Shown here: positions 13,610-24,374 of the stretch, piece by piece | How the letters are laid out: each line of letters opens with the position of its first letter | Position numbering within the stretch: the stretch's first letter is position 1 | Assembly (NCBI GenBank): GCA_019914945.1 | Contig: CM034112.1 | Location: 9,516,501 to 9,580,500 of the forward strand | Direction of reading: 5' to 3' | DNA length: 64,000 nucleotides | DNA from: Typha latifolia | Lineage: Eukaryota > Streptophyta > Magnoliopsida > Poales > Typhaceae | The notes under the pieces: generated by a model | Databases searched by the model: none | Told to the model about the DNA's origin: nothing | Seen by the model: only the letters and a program-made list of their open reading frames with translations | Position numbers and translations under genes: made by a program

Positions 13610-13623
13610 AACGCAACAAAGCA

Positions 13624-15723
13624 ATGCGATCTTTGGTGCTGTCGTTGTTGAGCAGAGGAAGAAGCGCCGCACTCTCTTCCCGCCGCATCCCTCGCACCTT
13701 CTTTCTCACCTCTTGCAGCTCTCTCCTCCCTGACGAGCCCCCTTTGCGGCCCCGAGACCAAGAGGTGGACGACAAATTCCATTCCTCCGATTCCCTCTCG
13801 ATTCGGGTGGAGCGGCTCCCGCGTGGGGAGTCGGCTGTCTCCGCCTTCCAGAGCTGGATGCGGGATGGATTCCCCGTCCACCGCGGGGACATCTTCCACG
13901 CCATCAATCGCCTCCGCAAGCGCAAATTGAACCGGAGAGCCCTCGAGGTAAGAGAGAGAGAGAGAAAAAAGATAATCTTTTTCGATTCTTAGATGGTAAA
14001 GATTTCTGGGTTTGTTGTTTGATGACGCCTGATTGAAGGAACCGGTTCAAAAAGGAACCTTTTTTTTCCCATCAATCTACCCTAAAACCTCTAATTTTGC
14101 AGCCGTGGCCTATGCTATAATCAATCGTAATGGAGAGGAGCGTGATGTCATTCTAAAGGGAACTCTATTGACAGAGTTTTTAACTTTTTTCTAACTATGT
14201 TGCCATGATTTCCCATCTTTTAGAATCTATCTAGTGTTATTTATATTTAGGACGTTATTCTGAATTTGGTGTTGCCCAGGACTTGGATATTGAAATATTT
14301 ATTAGATAGTATAATAAGACAATGATTGTTTCTCTCTCCTACTATATTTATAGTATTTCTTGTTTTCTCGCGGTATGGTTATAGTTTCTCCTAATTTTGT
14401 CGAAATATCTCTAACAAGGAAATATGTAGACGTTAATAACTCTATCCTATTTCCTTTTTCTCTTTGAAGCAGATTATGGAATGGGTGATGAGAGAGAGAC
14501 CCTACAAGCTGACAGAGCTTGATTACTCTTACCTTCTCGAGTTCACAGCTAAGCTTCATGGCATTTCACATGGTGAAAGTCTCTTTCTTCGCATTCCTCA
14601 TGAGTATCAGAATGAATTGCTTTACAACAACCTTGTCATGGCATGCTTGGATAAAGGTTTAATTAAGCTTTCATACGGGTACATGAGAAAAATGAGGGAA
14701 CTGGGATTTCCTATTTCCCCGTATGTTTACAACCGCATGATAATTCTCCATTCTTCTCCGGGCCGCAAGAAAACGATACCCCGAATCCTTTCTCAGATGA
14801 AGGCTGATGGTATCTCTCCTCACACATCCACTTACAACATTCTTTTGAAAATACAAGCCAATGAACATAACATTGATGGTTTGTCGAAGGTGTTCAATGA
14901 TATGAAAAGAGCAAATGTTGAACCAAATGAAATTACTTACGGCATCTTAGCAATTGCACATGCTGTGGCAAGACTATACACAGTTTCTGAGACATACATC
15001 GAAGCCATTGAACAATCAAAAACTGGTAATAACTGGTCCACATTGGATATTCTACTTATATTGTACGGATACCTTGGGAAGGAGAAAGAGTTAGAGAGGA
15101 CTTGGAAATTTGTCCAAGAACTTCCTCATGTCAGATCTAAAAGTCTAGTGCTAGCAATTGAAGCATTTGGAAGGTTAGGCTCTATTGCTAGGGCAGAAGA
15201 AATATGGGCAGAAATGAAAGCAAGCAGAAATTTAGAAGTTACAAAGCAGTTTAATTCCATTATATCTGTATACTGCAGGCATGGGCTCGTAGAGAAAGCA
15301 TCCAATGTGTACAAAGAAATTAAAGCAAATGGGTGCAAGGCAAATGCTATAACTTATCGTCACCTCACATTGGGTTGCCTAAAAGCAGGTCTGGTTGAGG
15401 AAGCTTTGAGGACAATGAATATGGCAAAATATGAAACTCTCACCCTTCAGGTAAGAAGATCAAAACCATGGTTGGAGACAACACACATGTTGCTCGAAGC
15501 ATTTGCGAACATGGGTGACTTGGAAAACTCAAAGAAGCTGTTCGAAGAATTGAAGGAATCAAAGTATTGTAGGTACGCATTTGTATATAATACGCTTCTA
15601 AAATCTTATATGAAGGCAAAAGTTTATGAGCCAGACTTATTGTCGAAGATGATCTTGGGAGGAGCAAGGCCTGACGCTGAGACATACAGTCTTCTGAGAC
15701 TAATAGAACAGTTTAGAAGCTGA
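13624..15723 (+). CDS. P-class pentatricopeptide repeat protein, probably mitochondrial (At1g07590-like)
   Basis: PPR proteins bind single-stranded organelle RNA and affect its processing, stability or translation. Two exons, 13624-13947 and 14473-15723, are joined in phase 0 with GT-AG borders (CTCGAG/gtaaga, gaagcag/ATTATG) to give 524 aa. The N-terminus MRSLVLSLLSRGRSAALSSR is rich in Arg, Ser and Leu and lacks acidic residues, as in mitochondrial presequences. The family block RLPRGESAVSAFQSWMRDG follows, then tandem helical repeats from about residue 155 to the end (for example YNNLVMACLDKGLIKLS, TYNILLKIQANEHNIDGLSK, FNSIISVYCRHGLVEKASNV, TYRHLTLGCLKAGLVEEALR). It ends GGARPDAETYSLLRLIEQ. 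There are no E, DYW or SMR domains. The overall pattern matches Arabidopsis At1g07590, whose RNA target I do not know. The 525-base intron splits off the presequence-bearing exon. Confidence 0.93.
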
Positions 15724-16534
15724 TCAAAGAGATGCTGGTAAATAGAAACAGAGAAGAAAGTCATACTGACCCTATATTGTTTATCTCTGACTTGTCAAGA
15801 AGTTAGTAAATGGAAAGATAAAGTTTGGAATTTGTTGGCAGGGAAATCATCAAGGATTCACAAGTTGTGATTCACCAATATTTTATGGTTTAACATGTAA
15901 TATACAATTTGAAGTGCTCTTTGATAATTCAAATCTACATGGCGAGCCATCTGGAGACAGATTTAGTCAATGTCCACCGCTCTACTTCAGGTAAGCTTCC
16001 TTAGCATTTACAAGATGCTGTTCTTATCAAAGATTTTTATGACAATGATGCAATTTACCAGTTTGATTTTTCAGCTACTCATGGTGGAAGAAACTCAATT
16101 ATTTAAGCAAAGAGAATGGTTTGAAAAAGAACTGCCTTTACTAAACTACTGAAACTATACAATGTTATTACAGGTATGTTCAAAATTTGTTGATTTGCAT
16201 TTCCACAAGTAGTCCACTTAAGGCAGCAAAATAGTTTTATTGAAAGTTGAAATGTTCTTCCAGGTCTTCGTGTATTCTGACTTAATGAACACACACTTAC
16301 TTGTTTATGTTAAAAAGTCGAAAACTGAGACTTCTTCTAGTTCTTCCAATATCTTAGCACTTCCATTTGTTTGAAAAGCAAGACTGCTACAAGTAACCGT
16401 GCGCTACATTTGCCTTATGCTAATATGATGTAACACAATTGTCATGACCCAATTTATGAATTGTGGCTGGTTATGGTCCTGATACATAACCATTGTCTTT
16501 CCATAGTTATGATTGCTCTGGAGTCTGGACAAGG
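15724..16534. other. 3' flank of the PPR gene and intergenic DNA
   Basis: This stretch begins with the probable PPR 3' untranslated region and continues as AT-rich sequence with no gene I can recognise. It ends where similarity to the POT1 3' region begins. Confidence 0.5.
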
Positions 16535-17690
16535 ACATGAGGTCCACAGCATACAATTTTGTTTGTTCTACATCTACTAATCTTTTTCTTAGAGATGTTT
16601 AAACATATTCATCCACAAATTTGTTGACCATATTTCTAAAACAAGAATGGTTTCCTAGTTCCTGTTTGACATGCAACACAAAAGTAGAAAGGATATTTAT
16701 CTTGCTTTTCTCTATAGATTAGGTAACTCACATGTTCAAGTGCATTGTCTGGGTGGTGGCAGCATATCCTTGGCAAGCTGCAGACATGGTCTCTCCAGAG
16801 AAAGGACACTACCAGTCAGATTGACTCTTGAAGATCCAACAGCAAGAATCCATGCTTATATTTGCAGCGAAGATGGGGTAAATGCTAGAGTTTTATATTT
16901 GACACTTGGATAAATGGTCCTTCTCATACCTTCGAATATAATGATGTGTTGCGCATGTTTGATCAAATCTTTTGTCTCTCATCTTCATCTTATTGCATGT
17001 CAGGTAAATTTTTTGGCGGTGATCCAGAGATCGGATATTTTAACTAGGAAGATGAACAGGCTACTTGGTATCCTACCGTGCTAATAGAAGAGACCCATCA
17101 TGGGTATGGTGTTGCTTAAAGTGGTATTATGTAGATAAAAGCAATCCATGGGGAAGTAAAATATACATTATCTTTTGTACCAAGCTACTTGGTTGAAGAA
17201 TTACATTGCTCATCTGACGCACGAAGTCAAATATCAATAACTTTTATTTTGGGCTTCACAAGGTACATATTAGATTCTAATTAGTGGTGGGACATACTTT
17301 GTTAAATTCACATCTGAAGAGAAACAAATAGAATTTTTAGCTTTTTGTAAAGCAGAGAAAAGAGAAATGCCTTTATGTGCACATCTTTTAGCTCATAGGT
17401 GGGGTACATTTGCCAAATCAAATTAATATTATTTTGCAAAGATGTCAGACTTTACCTGTTCTTTCTTCTCTTTGGGATGTTATTGCATGTTCATCAGTCT
17501 ATCAGATCATTGCAGAGAATGTAATATGGGAGGGAGAGTTGAACTATTTAAGTCCTGCCTTTGTTAATTGGATGCAGTGCTGCTTTGTGAATGTAATGTT
17601 TTTATGTGTATTGCATTACATGATAACAGCAAAGTGAGCTTTGTTTGCGAGCAGTCTTAGGTTTTGTTTGGTGAATCAAGAGCTTGCATC
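16535..17690 (+). pseudogene. Inverted, decayed copy of the POT1 3' end (exons 9-10 and flanks)
   Basis: On the + strand this segment matches the reverse complement of about 24860-26015, through POT1 intron 8 sequence, exon 9, intron 9, exon 10 and about 470 bases downstream of the stop. Exon 9 equivalents read KCIVWVVAAYPWQAADMVSP; one base is lost where the intact gene has CCATGTCAG (here CCAGTCAG), which shifts the frame. The exon 10 equivalent has one base lost in AAAATTTTTT, one gained after CCAG, and about 35 bases missing after CTTGGTAT. Exons 1-8 are absent. It is therefore a dead partial duplication in opposite orientation to the source, with the RING gene between the two copies. Whether it is transcribed is unknown. 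Confidence 0.9.
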
Positions 17691-17751
17691 CATGAGATGT
17701 TAAAAGATAGGAAAAAAATTATATTTTTATGTTTTATGATAATGCTTAAAT

Positions 17752-17995
17752 TTACTGCACCCTCCATAGTTTAGTTTCATTTATGTAGTTATATCCAAAT
17801 TGAAATTGTTATTCTTTTCTTTATATTTGACTAAATTAGAGATCGAGTTTGAAAATACTTATTAGAGATAAAGTTATTCGAACGAATCCTTTCAATATTA
17901 TTTTAAATGTATTAAAAAGTTTTACAAAACTTTGTATTTAATGAAAAATTAAAAAGTAATGAATGTACTTTAGTAGTTGAAGTAATATAAATGAA
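17752..17995. mobile_element. MITE-like element between the POT1 pseudogene and the RING gene
   Basis: The terminal regions carry GTTTCATTTA at the left (about 17774) and TAAATGAAAC at the right (about 17988), a perfect inverted pair. The interior aligns with the element at 13125-13460 (AGTTATATCCAAATTGAAAT, AAATTAGAGATCGAG, AATATTATTTTAAAT, AACTTTGT). It has no coding capacity. Confidence 0.65.
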
Positions 17996-18428
17996 ACACT
18001 ATAAGAAGTAAGGCTAAGATAACACTAACATACCTTTTGTTCTCTTTCTTTTCATTGTGTCAAAAATATCTAATTAAATTTAACTCTTAACAGTTACAGA
18101 TAGAATACAAAATATTCCAACCTGTTCAAAAAAATGAAATAAAATAGAATAAAATACCCAAGTTATTCCACTTTTTGAGGTTAGAATTGGTTCTCTTTGC
18201 AACTAGTGGACCAAAAAATATTATAAATATCCATTAGTAGGGTGTTAATGATAATAAGAGAAAAATATAGGGTGTAAATTGGATACTTCTTCGAAACTAA
18301 AAATTATATGGAGATATATTAAGGAACTCCTCTAATGCCATCCCAGCCGTCCATCATCATCAGATCTACTCAATCCAAGTCTGGGACCGCGTCCGCCACC
18401 CCGAATACCAAAACTATTTAAGAATTAA

Positions 18429-18430
<2 letters not shown>
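17996..18430. other. Promoter-side intergenic DNA of the RING gene
   Basis: AT-rich sequence without a gene. It ends in ACTATTTAAG near 18412, a possible TATA-like element just before the CT tract. Confidence 0.4.

Positions 18431-18471
<41 letters not shown>
18431..18471 (+). repeat. (CT)n microsatellite at the RING gene 5' end
   Basis: About 20 perfect CT units follow the TATA-like ACTATTTAAG by about 12 bases, placing it at or near the transcription start. A possible leader intron follows (donor CAG/gtacga at 18534, acceptor ttgtggcag at 18722), with an AAACCCTAA box at 18692-18700 inside it. Confidence 0.85.
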
Positions 18472-18477
<6 letters not shown>

Positions 18478-18919
18478 ATACTTCCCTCCGTGGCCTTTGC
18501 GGGTGGAAAACCGAAACCCTTTAAAGGATTCAGGTACGATTTCTACCCAATTCTCGCGCCGATCTCCTCCTTTTTCTCCTCCTCGGATCCTTTTCATCGG
18601 TAGCTTTTGATTTTCTCGATCGATTTCGATTTCGATTTCGATTGCCTTGTTGGTAGATCGTTGGGGTTTTCGATCCATTCCAAGTGGATTAAAACCCTAA
18701 CGTCGGATCTTTCTTGTGGCAGCTGATCGTGTGTTAGAGCTGCGGAATTCCTTGAGGGGGTTCGGCGTCGAAAGATCCGATTTCCTTGGTGGGTTTTCGA
18801 GATGGGCTTCGGGTTCTTGATCGTAGCCGTGTGTCTTTGATGTTGGTGGGAAGGCAGGCTTTTGATGCGCCGAGTTGAAGGAGGATCGTGTTGGGTTCTT
18901 TTCTTTCTACGTAGAGGGA

Positions 18920-20650
18920 ATGGCCGATGAGGTTGGCGAGCGTGGCAGAGGAAGAATGGATCTGAACCTCTATCTGTGGCCTCAAAACCGGGACGTTGTC
19001 TCTGATCTTGCGATCAGTCCTTTTCCATGGACGCCCTCATCTGCTGAAGAGAATCATGATCCTGCAAGCATTTCAGCCCCTTTGGGGTCTTCAATTTACC
19101 ACGCACCATACTCCCCTTCGAATTCTCTCTATATTCCTGACCAGTTGTCCACGGACCCCACAGTCGCCTATGGTGATAATCAAAGTCTGGGTTATGCCTC
19201 GCAATGGGTTTGTCAACCAGATGTATCGCAACTTAATGCTATGTTTACTTCTTCACCAGCAATGCTGGAGATTCCTTATGATTCTCCAGCTTCTTTTGGA
19301 GTGGCTCAGGGAAGCAATGTCCATGTGCCTTATTTACCTGTCTGTCCTCCTTCATCCAGAATCCCACAGCAAGATGGCAATCCAGCATCTGTTGGACCGA
19401 TCTTGCTTATTCCTGTAACTGATCTTGTGGCCTCTGATGACCGGTCGTCCTCACAACAACCACTCCAAGAATACCCACAACTTCGTTTCCAAAGATTGAT
19501 TGAAGTGAGCCATCGGTGGGGAGTTAGACAGTCAGGTCAATCTGATCCACATGATACTGAGAGGCTTGATTCCATTGCACATCCGGTAACTAGTCCTGAA
19601 AGGTTAATGCATGATATTGTGAGCTCACAAAGATCTTTAGATGCTTCTAGAAAGAATAAATTGCAAGCTGAAGGCAAGGAAGCTATGGGTTCCGATAGGA
19701 AAAAGGAAGAGAGCTTTGAAAGTGCTGCAAATTATGATTGCAATATTTGCTTTGATATGGCTCAGGAACCTGTCGTGACTCCATGTGGCCATCTTTTTTG
19801 TTGGTCATGCTTGTATATATGGCTCCATGCCCATTCTGAGAATTCAGATTGCCCTGTATGCAAGGGAGAGGTACTTGAAGTTAATGTGACCCCAATTTAT
19901 GGCAGGGGAGGCCCCGAAACCACACTTGAGAAGAAACAGGTAGAAGATGGGGACTCGGGTCTCAAAATTCCCCCTCGACCCCATGCAAATAGGAAAGAGA
20001 GCTTGCGGCAGCAGCTGCAGAGACCTGCTTCGAGAAGATTAACGGAAGGAACTGTGATCTCATGGAGGCAAATAATGGATGAACATTTGCAGAGAGGAGC
20101 TGAATCTCAAAGACCGCGGACTAGCAGGCTGCTAGGAAGGTTTGATGCTGTACATCCTACAGTTTTAACTAGGCTTAGGCCTCGGAGAATGCAAACGGGG
20201 GAAAGGCATGGATCTGACTCTGGTTTTTCTGGGTTGGCTGAAAGAGCAGCATTGAGTCTTCAAACTGATTCTGCGCATCTACTTTTCCAAGATGAAGTTG
20301 ATTATGTACCTCAGCCTTCTTTGGGTCATGCGACAAGCATGAATAGGTTAGTTGTCACAGCATCTAGTAGTGGCGATAGGCAAGCGGAAGCATCCTCATC
20401 ATCCGTCAATCCTCATGATACCGAGTCATTGTTTCTTAGGCCTCAAAGATCAGCAACAGTCGTGGATCAGGCCTCAACTTCCAGCACCATCGCTATTATA
20501 GAGGGGGAGACTTCTAGTACTCAGGACTTGGCAGGTCCAAATAGAGCTGGACATTCTAGGTCTCTCAGAAGTAGAGGAAGCAGAAGGTCTGCTTCATTTG
20601 ATGTAGATGGTGGAGAGCTTTATATGCGTAGGAGGAGAAGGCAGAACTAG
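18920..20650 (+). CDS. RING-HC (RMA/RNF5-like) E3 ubiquitin-protein ligase
   Basis: The protein probably binds an E2 enzyme through its RING and transfers ubiquitin to unknown substrates. One uninterrupted reading frame gives 576 aa from ATG 18920 (MADEVGERGRGRMDLNLYLW). An in-frame ATG at 18875 would add 15 residues of unlikely sequence, and I prefer the internal one because MDLNLYL-type starts are typical of plant RMA-like RING proteins. The C3HC4 RING spans C274-C314: C274, C277, C289, H291, C294, C297, C311, C314, with the E2-contact residues I276 and W301 present. The flanks are long, polar and Ser-rich, probably disordered. The C-terminus ends in basic RSRGSRRSAS...RRRRRQ. Unlike RMA1-3 and RNF5, I see no C-terminal membrane anchor. 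The 5' untranslated region appears to contain an intron. Confidence 0.9.
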   Translation: MADEVGERGRGRMDLNLYLWPQNRDVVSDLAISPFPWTPSSAEENHDPASISAPLGSSIYHAPYSPSNSLYIPDQLSTDPTVAYGDNQSLGYASQWVCQPDVSQLNAMFTSSPAMLEIPYDSPASFGVAQGSNVHVPYLPVCPPSSRIPQQDGNPASVGPILLIPVTDLVASDDRSSSQQPLQEYPQLRFQRLIEVSHRWGVRQSGQSDPHDTERLDSIAHPVTSPERLMHDIVSSQRSLDASRKNKLQAEGKEAMGSDRKKEESFESAANYDCNICFDMAQEPVVTPCGHLFCWSCLYIWLHAHSENSDCPVCKGEVLEVNVTPIYGRGGPETTLEKKQVEDGDSGLKIPPRPHANRKESLRQQLQRPASRRLTEGTVISWRQIMDEHLQRGAESQRPRTSRLLGRFDAVHPTVLTRLRPRRMQTGERHGSDSGFSGLAERAALSLQTDSAHLLFQDEVDYVPQPSLGHATSMNRLVVTASSSGDRQAEASSSSVNPHDTESLFLRPQRSATVVDQASTSSTIAIIEGETSSTQDLAGPNRAGHSRSLRSRGSRRSASFDVDGGELYMRRRRRQN

Positions 20651-21740
20651 AACTCAATTTTCTATGTTGAAAGATCATTAATAACTCAGTTCTATGGTGG
20701 TTAGCATGGAATAGTTCTGAAGCTTCTCTAGTGACTGTAGTATAGTGGTTCAATATTATAAACTTCTTGGTCTTTCTTTTCTTCCTTATTTATTATTGGT
20801 TTTATCTGTTCAGAGCGTATCAACTATCAAATGAATAAACCCGATATCTCTAATGCTTAAGCAGAGATCTAAATTCTCAGTCTGTAGATGTGGATTCGTT
20901 TCATGCATGGAAGATAATATGATTCAATAGGTTTCTTTTAACTGTATGTCCACTCTGTTGTTGGAATCTTCTTGTTGTTCTATCCCTTTGCCCTAGTTCT
21001 TACGTTGCATGTTACTAATTGAAAAGCTGTGTAGATCTCTGTTAACACTTGGAATTAGCTAGCTAACCGCTTCTTTTATCGTACTTGGATGTCTGCCTGT
21101 TTGAAAAAGGATTATCTATTATGATCGCTCCAGTTTTCAAAACTTTTGAGTAGGCAAATTTGTTTTAATTCCTGCATCCATTGGCTGATATCCAGCATAG
21201 TCGATATCGATTTGTATTTTCAGTTCCGGTCTTGTAGATCAATCGTCTGGATCGACCTTTTTTTTTTGTATGTAGTGTGATATTTATGGTTTCCTCTTTG
21301 TTAACGTTTTAGGACTGGATCAATGACACTGTCGTCAGTTAAAATTAAGTCTTTTTTCCTACTGTATGCATTTGACTAGAGTACAACTTTGAAATGCCAT
21401 TGTTGTGTGACTCTGTTTACTGAAGTGTTTGCAGAGGAGGCCATAAATTTATGCAGGTAGTATGCTTTTATTACATTGCATCAGCTTCTAGTTCAAGTAA
21501 AATGCTGAAACCTTCAATGTTTTTATAAAACGCTTTCCACTTAAACGATTTGGCACATTGTTAGTGTTCCGCAACCTAAAGTGAAAAGCTTATCTTATAA
21601 GCATTTTTAGCTTTTTCTTGTTGCAGAATGCTCGTGCATAGAGCACATAATATATTATCAGTTACAGATTTGCAGCCAGAAAGGTATAATCTTTTCAAAT
21701 TGCAACAGTCTAATGTTACAACTGTTAATCTCTTTATGCG
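20651..21740. other. 3' flank of the RING gene
   Basis: AT-rich sequence that probably begins with the RING 3' untranslated region. I see no other gene, RNA or repeat in it. Confidence 0.45.
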
Positions 21741-21744
21741 AATG

Positions 21745-22330
21745 GAGTCAGGTCAGATTGCATCGTGAGGACATTGGCTCGATGAATCGAGTCTATGTAT
21801 TTTTTAATTAATTTATGCTTTCTATTTTATATAAGCCATTAAGACAAGATTAGTTAAGTCATGTAACTCTCAAAAGACAAGTTCGATTAAGTCAGGTAAG
21901 TCTAAGACAAGTCTAATTAAGTCATGAAAGTCTCTAAGCCACATTTAATTAAGTCATATAAACCTATAAAGTAAGTCTTAGTTGGAGTTGTATAAATCTT
22001 TCGAACTAGTCCGAGTTGTATAAGTCTTTAGGGTTAGTCCGAGTATGATTTATTATAATCAACATTTATATTTTGACGGCCTGAGCTTTTTTGTTTATTT
22101 ATTTAAGCATTGAGAAATTATTTTCCTAGGAATAAGAGTAAGATAATCTAAGAGTTAAAGTAAATTAGATCTAACTTAGAACCCTAATTCCACCTCCAAA
22201 TCATAGCTACCATTACCTTTACGAGCCATCCTATCTTATTACCGTCCACCACTACCTTTGGCTATCCGTTTGTCTCCGACGACTGTCGCAACATCGAATA
22301 ATTGTTAATTTGTTCAATTCTGACATTTCT
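21745..22330. repeat. Degenerate repeat-rich segment, possibly a decayed LTR
   Basis: It contains at least six irregular copies of a short motif close to TTAAGTCATGTAA / AAGTCTAAGACAAG between 21850 and 21990, followed by repeated TAGTCCGAGTTGTATAAGTC at about 22008-22050. The texture resembles plant retrotransposon LTR sequence, but I could not identify paired LTRs, a primer-binding site or coding domains. Confidence 0.35.
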
Positions 22331-23300
22331 CCACTGTTTTAGTTTTATATTTTCACTCCTACTTCGGAATCATGTAAAACTAAAGCTATTAAATCTATGA
22401 CTTTTAGAGCTTTATTCTATAAAAATATCATGATTTTTTTCTTACGTTCGTATCATTCTAAATCGTTCATAACATTTCTTATTTGTGAGTTTTCTACCGT
22501 GAAAACATCCAAAGATTAGAGGGAAAGAATGCAACCTCCGAGGGCAATCATTCCAACATCAGTTACACCTGTCCCAACAACAAGGGCATCGTAAGCAAAT
22601 TATATACAAAATTCAGATGCAAAACTTCCACTGATTGGAGGTCCTAATTAAAGTTAGTATTTAAATTTGATGATTAGTCTAATAGCCTTGTCATCAATCT
22701 CTCACTAATTCTAATTGATCTAAGATGAAACATTGTTTTTCAGAAAGACAGAGAGACTGCCACATTTAGATACTGAAGAACATTTACAACTTATTATCCT
22801 ACATTTTGAAAAAAAAAGATTGTAGAAAGCTAACACTCTTTATCATCAACAAAAAAATAATCATCAAAAAGCTTCTAAACTCATGACCACTAAACAATTA
22901 TCAGTCAACTCTAAACAAAAATATAGATTTTTCTATGCAGAGATGATCTAGAAAGTAATAGATAAAAGAATCAGTAAAATTGCCGATCATGAATAACTAC
23001 AATTAACTTAACTACTCACCAGTCTCCACAAACCTTTTACAAGAAGCTTCAAGTTATAGAATTAGATCTTGGATAATCAAACTATTTTTAAACCTCTAAT
23101 ACTGAATATTTACATCTCTACTGTCTATCAAATATCACAAAAATTGTAAAAAAATATATATTCAAACATAAACAATAATGAAGACATTTGGTTGATAGCA
23201 TAACATCCATATATATTTGAGGATCCACCAAACACATGTAGAACAAGTAAACTCACATCAAATCATATTGAGAATAGAACTACTACATGAGAGGTAATAA
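22331..23300. other. Intergenic DNA without recognisable content
   Basis: AT-rich, with stops in all frames at short intervals. No gene, RNA or clear repeat was recognised. Confidence 0.4.
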
Positions 23301-23329
23301 TGCCTAATGCTCTATAGGAGCTACACTGA

Positions 23330-23900
23330 TCGACGAACTGTAGGAAGAGCATATAAGTGTTGAGACTCATCAACTATCTACAACGCACTAATACACATGT
23401 CAACAATTGTGCTCATTGATGCTTGACACTACTATCATCACCATTACTCCATGCAGCAAGTGCATCTGAGCCTCAACGGTGAATATCTGATGAAATATGA
23501 ACTTATACCAAATACTAAGTAGTTTTAATTTTTTGGCAAACCTAAAATCTTTCAGAATATTATAATTATTACTAAACATACCACAGCCTCAATAGTTGTG
23601 CCATAGGGTGAAAATCGCATGTGTGGTCTATTTGATAATGACGAAATTGATTGTCGTATAATCCTCCTATAAAACAACATATATGGATCACTGTAACTCA
23701 TCGCTGCAATCACCCAAAGATGAATCTATTATGCCTGCATGGTGAGCCTACCAATAAGTACATTTACCATGCTTATTGACAGTGTCTCGGAGAAGAACGA
23801 GGCCTTTGTGCATGAGAAAGGAGAAGAATTTTTTGGCCACACACGATTTAGAGTTAGAAGATATAAAACGAGAAAGGAGGAAGAAGAGGGTAGCTGGTTT
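23330..23900 (-). other. Possible degenerate plant mobile domain (PMD) transposon fragment
   Basis: On the minus strand, bases 23700 to 23590 read close to YSDPYMLFYRRIIRQSISSL, followed by RPHMRFSPYGTTIEAV. This loosely resembles the C-terminal part of plant mobile domain proteins derived from transposons (aromatic-Tyr-Arg-Arg-Ile-x-Arg pattern). The frame is short and broken. The identification rests on pattern memory alone and could be chance. Confidence 0.25.
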
Positions 23901-23929
23901 TAAGTTGTGAAAGACGTTAATTTGTTCAA

Positions 23930-24010
23930 TATTTCATTAAGTAAAATGCTGATCTGTTTAGCGTTTCATTAAGTAAAACGCTGATCTTTTCAGTGTTTTA
24001 CTAAGACGCT
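23930..24010 (+). repeat. Short direct repeats with AAAACGCTGATC core
   Basis: A unit of about 33 bases (TTTCATTAAGTAAAA-GCTGATCT...) occurs twice, followed by a partial third copy that ends in the near-palindromic GTGTTTTACTAAGACGC. It lies next to the possible transposon fragment and may belong to the same element. Confidence 0.6.
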
Positions 24011-24335
24011 ATTAAGTTCATGCTTCTTTTGTACACTCAACCCCCGTCACCCCCAATTGACGCGCCACAAAACAAGTCTTTAGGTGTTGGGAAACACCAC
24101 GATAAAAATGCTAACTAATGAGTGTGTACATCGTTTCTTTTATACTACTTAACAACTTGTACAAGGGGAGGTAAGGAAATCTGGTGGCTATGAATAAACA
24201 TCATGAAGTGAAACTGTCGAATTTGCCACTGTTTTACCTGTTATAATGAAATGCTAAATTGATATGCAATTATTTTAGAGCAACAGTTAATCAGACTCTT
24301 TTTAGTAATAACTTTCAGGAGTGATTTATTTTAGT

Positions 24336-24340
<5 letters not shown>

Positions 24341-24370
<30 letters not shown>
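24341..24370. repeat. (AT)n microsatellite
   Basis: Fifteen AT units in gene-free DNA downstream of POT1. Confidence 0.9.

Positions 24371-24374
<4 letters not shown>

Noticed and set aside
13381..13925. Two long minus-strand open frames (172 and 134 codons) over the PPR first exon
   Set aside because: They are antisense shadows of exon 1 plus the CT microsatellite, which reads as Arg-Glu repeats; the + strand frame matches a known PPR family.
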